8,535 nt of DNA from Bacteroidales bacterium. Its GTDB lineage: Bacteria > Bacteroidota > Bacteroidia > Bacteroidales > UBA932. The notes below the pieces were generated by a model that did no database searches, was not told the origin of the DNA, and saw only the letters and a list, made by a program, of their open reading frames with translations. How positions within the stretch are numbered: the first letter of the stretch is position 1; each line of letters begins with the position of its first letter. A program made the position numbers and the translations under genes. Of the stretch, positions 4,977 to 8,535 are shown one piece after another. Where the stretch lies: contig SFNZ01000081.1 of assembly GCA_004552615.1 (NCBI GenBank), positions 1 to 8,535 on the forward strand. Direction: 5' to 3'.

Positions 4977-7639
4977 ATCCCAAGTTCTTTTTTCATGTCC
5001 CTCAGCAGGTCGAACGCCTGGAGAGGTGTTATATTGTTCAAATCCACGGAATTAAGCCGATCCCTGATGGAAGACAGCGTAGGGTCGTCCAGCTGGAAAA
5101 GGGACAGCTGTATGGAGCCGTCGCCCTGGACGGTCCCCTCTTTGGTATTGTAAGGCTTCGTTATCTTTCCGCATTCCGATGAGGACGGCCGGCTGACAGT
5201 GCCGGGCTCGGATGATTCGAGGGCGGCAAGGGTCTTCTCCGCGGACTCCAGCACCTCTTTCGGCATCCCGGCCATCCTCGCCACATGGATTCCGAAGCTG
5301 TGGGCCGTGCCTCCCTCCCTGAGTTTGCGCAGGAAAATCACCTCGCGGCCGACCTCCTTGACGGCAACATGGAAATTCCTGACCCTCGGATATATGCCCT
5401 CCAGGTCATTGAGCTCATGATAATGCGTGGCGAACAGGGTCTTGGCACCCTTCCCGTATTCATGTATGTATTCGACAATCGCGCGGGCAATGGACATTCC
5501 GTCATAGGTGGACGTACCCCTGCCGATTTCGTCGAGAAGTACCAATGAGCGCCCGGACAGATTGTGAAGAATCATCGAGGTCTCCAGCATCTCCACCATG
5601 AACGTGGATTCGCCTCGCGAGATATTGTCCGAAGCCCCGACACGGGTGAAAATCTTGTCGAAATATCCGAATTTCGCCGACTCCGCAGGGACGAATGAGC
5701 CAATCTGGCCCATCAGTACGATGAGTGCAGTCTGGCGGAGCAATGCTGATTTACCCGACATGTTCGGTCCGGTGAGAATGATTATCTGCTGCCCGTCCCT
5801 GTCGAGATGGATGTCGTTCGGGACATATTCCTCGCCGGGCTTCATCAGGGTCTCGATGACCGGATGGCGGCCTGCCTTGATGTCAAGCGCGCTGCTTTCG
5901 TCCACAACAGGGCGGCAGTAATTTCTCCCGACAGCATTCTCCGCAAATCCTGCCAGGATATCCAGGACAGCCACCGCCGCGGAATTCTCCTGGATCAGTC
6001 TTACCGAGGCCTGTATCCTGGAAATCAGTTCATTGTAGAGCCTTGACTCAATCACGTAAATCTTGTCCTCGGCCGAAAGTATCTGCTCCTCGTACTCCTT
6101 CAGTTCCTGGGTGATGTATCTCTCGGCATTGACGAGGGTCTGCTTGCGTATCCAGTCCGAAGGCACCTTGTCCTTGTGGGCATTGCGCACCTCGATATAG
6201 TAGCCGAAGACATTGTTGTAGCTGATTTTCAGCGAAGTGATGCCGGTTCTTTCCGTCTCGCGCCTCTGCATCTGCAGGAGATAGTCCTTGCCTCCACGGG
6301 AGATTTCCCTGAGGCGGTCCAGTTCTTCGTCCACTCCGGACGCTATGACGTCACCTTTCCCGATGGCCGCTGCCGCCTCCGGATTCATCGTGCGGACTAT
6401 GTCCTCAAGCAACGCGCTGCAGTTCCCGATATGGGATACGAGAGCTTTCAAAGGGGCGCATTCCGCTCCGTTTTCCGTAGACTCCATGCACATTGTCCTG
6501 ACAGGGTCAAGCTGGGCAAGTCCTTTCCCGAGCTGGAGAACCTCCCGCGGCATTATCTTGCCCGTTGCCGCCCTTGAGAGAATCCTGTCGAGGTCTCCGA
6601 TGGCCCCGATGCGTTCCTGGACCTTGTCGAGCAGTTCCCTGTTCCGGGTGAAATGCTCCACTATGTCGTATCTGCCGTTGAGCGTGTCAATGTCCATGGA
6701 CGGCATCGCCAGCCAGTTCCTCAGCAGGCGCGAGCCCATCGGCGAGGAGCATCTGTCAATCACATCCACCAGGGACACGCCTTCTCCTCCCGAGGAAGCG
6801 GCGAGGAGTTCCAGATTGCGCACTGTGAACCGGTCCATCCATACGAATTTGTCCCCGTCAATTCTCGATATCGAGCAAATGTTGGAGAGTCCGGCATGCT
6901 GGGTCTGCTCCAGATATACCACCAAGGCTCCCGCCGAGCATATCCCGAGAGGGCAGGTATCTATTCCATATCCCTTCAACGAATTGACTTTCAACTGTTT
7001 CTTGAGCCTCTCGGCGGCCGATTCGTGCACGAAGGCCCACTCGTCCACGGTCGAGATGTACAACTTGTCCCCGAACAGTTCCCTGACCTTCCGTTCGCAT
7101 CCGCGTTCCGCCACGATTTCCTTCGGGGAGAGCGAGGAGAGCAGGGTGCCGATATATTCCACGGAGCCCTGTGTCACCTCGAATGTGCCTGTGGAGGCGT
7201 CGAGGAAGGCAGCTCCGCATTCGTTCTTGAAGAATGTGAGGCCTGCGAGATAATTATGCTCTTTCTGGTCCAGCATCTGTTCCCCGAAAGCAAGGCCCGG
7301 GGTCACGAGTTCGGTGACTCCCCTCCGGACAAGGGTCTTGGTGAGTTTCGGGTCTTCGAGCTGGTCGCATACGGCGACTTTGTATCCGGCCCGTATCAGC
7401 TTGGTCAGATAGAGTTCTATGGCATGGTGCGGGAATCCGGCCATCGGGATGTAGCCTTTGTCCCCGTTCGAGCGCTTCGTCTGCACGATGCCCAGGACCT
7501 TGCTCGCCAGTACCGCATCGTCGGAATATGTCTCATAGAAATCCCCCACCCTGTACAGCAATATGGCCTCAGGATGCTGGGCCTTCACGGAAAAATATTG
7601 TTTCAGAAGAGGAGTGTCCTCCGCTTGTTTTTTCGCCAT
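4973..7639 (-). CDS. mutS: DNA mismatch repair protein MutS
   Basis: The full-length 888-residue MutS recognises base mismatches and small loops and recruits MutL. Domain I carries the mismatch-wedge motif F-x-E (F34-Y35-E36 in VGDFYETY). Connector and lever domains follow (about 125-560), with the clamp region around 430-530. The ATPase has Walker A GPNMSGKS (624-631), the STF element (678-680), Walker B LVLLDE with D703-E704 followed by GRGTST, and the switch histidines in ATHYHEL (737-743). A C-terminal helix-turn-helix dimerisation region begins with GTAHSFGIHVA. Near the end QLSLF (844-848) is a canonical beta-clamp binding motif, and the last residues form the small tetramerisation-type domain. 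No key residue is missing. The start at 7639 gives the standard N-terminus and lies about 50 bases downstream of the -7 box of a strong promoter. It is the first gene of an operon with two glycosidases, which is not a usual partnership. Confidence 0.98.
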   Translation of the reverse strand: MAKKQAEDTPLLKQYFSVKAQHPEAILLYRVGDFYETYSDDAVLASKVLGIVQTKRSNGDKGYIPMAGFPHHAIELYLTKLIRAGYKVAVCDQLEDPKLTKTLVRRGVTELVTPGLAFGEQMLDQKEHNYLAGLTFFKNECGAAFLDASTGTFEVTQGSVEYIGTLLSSLSPKEIVAERGCERKVRELFGDKLYISTVDEWAFVHESAAERLKKQLKVNSLKGYGIDTCPLGICSAGALVVYLEQTQHAGLSNICSISRIDGDKFVWMDRFTVRNLELLAASSGGEGVSLVDVIDRCSSPMGSRLLRNWLAMPSMDIDTLNGRYDIVEHFTRNRELLDKVQERIGAIGDLDRILSRAATGKIMPREVLQLGKGLAQLDPVRTMCMESTENGAECAPLKALVSHIGNCSALLEDIVRTMNPEAAAAIGKGDVIASGVDEELDRLREISRGGKDYLLQMQRRETERTGITSLKISYNNVFGYYIEVRNAHKDKVPSDWIRKQTLVNAERYITQELKEYEEQILSAEDKIYVIESRLYNELISRIQASVRLIQENSAAVAVLDILAGFAENAVGRNYCRPVVDESSALDIKAGRHPVIETLMKPGEEYVPNDIHLDRDGQQIIILTGPNMSGKSALLRQTALIVLMGQIGSFVPAESAKFGYFDKIFTRVGASDNISRGESTFMVEMLETSMILHNLSGRSLVLLDEIGRGTSTYDGMSIARAIVEYIHEYGKGAKTLFATHYHELNDLEGIYPRVRNFHVAVKEVGREVIFLRKLREGGTAHSFGIHVARMAGMPKEVLESAEKTLAALESSEPGTVSRPSSSECGKITKPYNTKEGTVQGDGSIQLSLFQLDDPTLSSIRDRLNSVDLNNITPLQAFDLLRDMKKELGI

Positions 7640-7745
7640 AGGAAAATGATTTTGTCAGGCCGCGCAGGACAATTCCCCCGCAACCAAGCAAATGTACAAA
7701 AATTCAGACGAAACGGCAAAGAAATACTGCATCAGCACAGGGCGG
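7640..7745 (-). other. Intergenic region between the araC-type gene and mutS
   Basis: This 106-base gap holds the mutS promoter in its middle. I see no hairpin followed by a T-run after the regulator's stop codon, so some read-through from the regulator into mutS is possible. No clear inverted or direct repeat that would serve as an AraC-type operator is visible. The bases directly before the mutS ATG read TTTTCCT, with no Shine-Dalgarno. Confidence 0.6.
7689..7720 (-). promoter_or_regulatory. Bacteroidetes-type sigma-ABfr promoter for the mutS-GH123-GH97 operon
   Basis: Read on the minus strand, TTTG (7720-7717) is followed by exactly 20 bases and then TACATTTG (7696-7689). This is a perfect match to the established Bacteroidetes housekeeping consensus (-33 TTTG, -7 TANNTTTG, spacing 19-21). 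Transcription should start near 7680-7685, giving a leader of about 40-45 bases before the mutS ATG. No other promoter of this quality is seen in the junctions before either glycosidase gene, so this one probably drives all three genes. Confidence 0.85.
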
Positions 7746-8522
7746 CTACACCTGATATCTGTAGGCTCCCGGGGAAATGCCTGTCTGGTTCTTGAAATAT
7801 TTGGTGAAGAATGAATGGGACTGGAAGCCGAGTTGCAGGGCAATGTCGCCAATGGGGAGATCGGTGTGCTTAAGAAGGTGACGGGCTTTCTGAATCAAGG
7901 AGAATCTGATCCATTGCCCGGCTGTTTTACCGCTTGCAGAACTAACGCATTGATGCAGGTAATGCCTGCTTATGCATAGTGAATCGGCATACCAGCCAAT
8001 CTCCCGGTGAATGGTGCAATTCCGGTGGACGAGGCGCAGGAAGTCATTGAGTATTATGTCCTGCCGGCACATCGGATGCTTCATCGCTGACATATATGGT
8101 TCGGACTCTTCCACATATTTCACAAGTGCAGCCAGCAATATTGCGGATGATTCCCTGTGGCCTGCGATGGATGTCGAGAGGTCGTAAAGGATGGAAATGA
8201 TTCTGTCACAGTGCATTGCCGATTCGGTCCGGCCTTTGGCAATTATGGGGTCAGCCTGGGCATCAAGGGACTTCCCGTGATTATCAAAAGTCACCATCCG
8301 GCATCGGAAATCACCACTGATTGCATTGATTTCGATTATGGAGTTGACCGGAATCAGGGCCAGGTCTCCTTTTGCGATATCATATTCCACAAGGTTAAGC
8401 CTGAAATCCAGCTGTCCTTCTACAACAAGGAGGATTCTGTTTTCCGAGAGGATGTATGGCTGATTGGGTACCAGCAGGGTCTGTATCAAGGCATTTGCGT
8501 TGGCATCGAGGTTGATTGCCAT
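7746..8522 (-). CDS. AraC-family transcriptional regulator, N-terminus possibly incomplete
   Basis: The 258 residues visible form a cupin-like sensor domain (about 15-85, with VVEGQLDF and the KGDLALIP turn) followed by a helical linker and a C-terminal double helix-turn-helix DNA-binding domain. The first HTH lies at about 174-196 (IGWYADSLCISRHYLHQCV), the second at about 223-244 (IGDIALQLGFQS then FFTKYFKNQTGISP), which is the classic AraC signature. It probably senses a small molecule or sugar, but the ligand is unknown. The first ATG in view is at 8522, only 13 bases from the window edge; the frame stays open to the edge (Phe-Gly-Pro-Gly before the Met), so the real start may lie outside. 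Sampled lines of the gene are 40-48% G+C against 57-63% in samples of its neighbours, hinting at a different origin. It sits upstream of mutS in the same orientation but mutS has its own promoter. Confidence 0.93.
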   Translation of the reverse strand: MAINLDANANALIQTLLVPNQPYILSENRILLVVEGQLDFRLNLVEYDIAKGDLALIPVNSIIEINAISGDFRCRMVTFDNHGKSLDAQADPIIAKGRTESAMHCDRIISILYDLSTSIAGHRESSAILLAALVKYVEESEPYMSAMKHPMCRQDIILNDFLRLVHRNCTIHREIGWYADSLCISRHYLHQCVSSASGKTAGQWIRFSLIQKARHLLKHTDLPIGDIALQLGFQSHSFFTKYFKNQTGISPGAYRYQV

Positions 8523-8535
8523 ACCGGGACCGAAG

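Noticed and set aside
6653..7795. Long + strand open frame (380 codons) opposite mutS
   Set aside because: It lies antisense to a fully conserved mutS and runs on into the regulator gene's end; its translation shows no recognisable domain. It is a by-product of high G+C coding on the other strand.

Overview
The window looks like a chromosomal segment of a gut-type member of the Bacteroidales. The evidence is a textbook Bacteroidetes promoter (TTTG, 20 bases, TACATTTG) ahead of mutS, start codons without Shine-Dalgarno sequences, a retaining-type GH97 enzyme, and a small outer-membrane-style protein of a kind common in that phylum. Sampled lines of mutS, GH123, GH97 and the + strand gene are 57-63% G+C, which fits a G+C-rich lineage such as the Rikenellaceae/Alistipes or Cryptobacteroides type. 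The exact genus is inference.

Layout. Positions 1-215 hold no convincing protein gene. They contain a dense set of nested hairpins, including a GAAA tetraloop and a long-range closing stem, flanked by a 10-base direct repeat; this is either an unrecognised structured RNA or a small mobile-element-like unit. Next comes one + strand gene (216-1187), an exported protein with a helical N-terminal part and a beta-rich C-terminal part ending in Phe. It converges, with only 5 bases between stop codons, on a minus-strand operon that fills the rest of the window up to its promoter at 7689-7720.

The operon, in transcription order, is mutS (7639-4973), a GH123-type lipoprotein glycosidase (4976-3216, start overlapping the mutS stop as ATGA) and a GH97 alpha-galactosidase-type enzyme (3190-1193, 25 bases further on). 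Upstream in the same orientation is an AraC-family regulator (8522-7746) of clearly lower G+C, whose true N-terminus may lie beyond the window edge.

How the genes may work together. The two glycosidases have complementary predicted specificities: GH123 removes terminal beta-GalNAc, and retaining GH97 removes alpha-Gal. Acting one after the other they would strip GalNAc-beta-1,3-Gal-alpha-1,4-Gal, the outer part of globoside (Gb4). This is inference from the families, but both catalytic residue pairs are visible. Their co-transcription with a mismatch-repair gene, with no SusC/SusD pair, transporter or sulfatase in view, is unusual and suggests the pair was captured by a housekeeping promoter. 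No CRISPR array, tRNA, rRNA or insertion sequence was seen.
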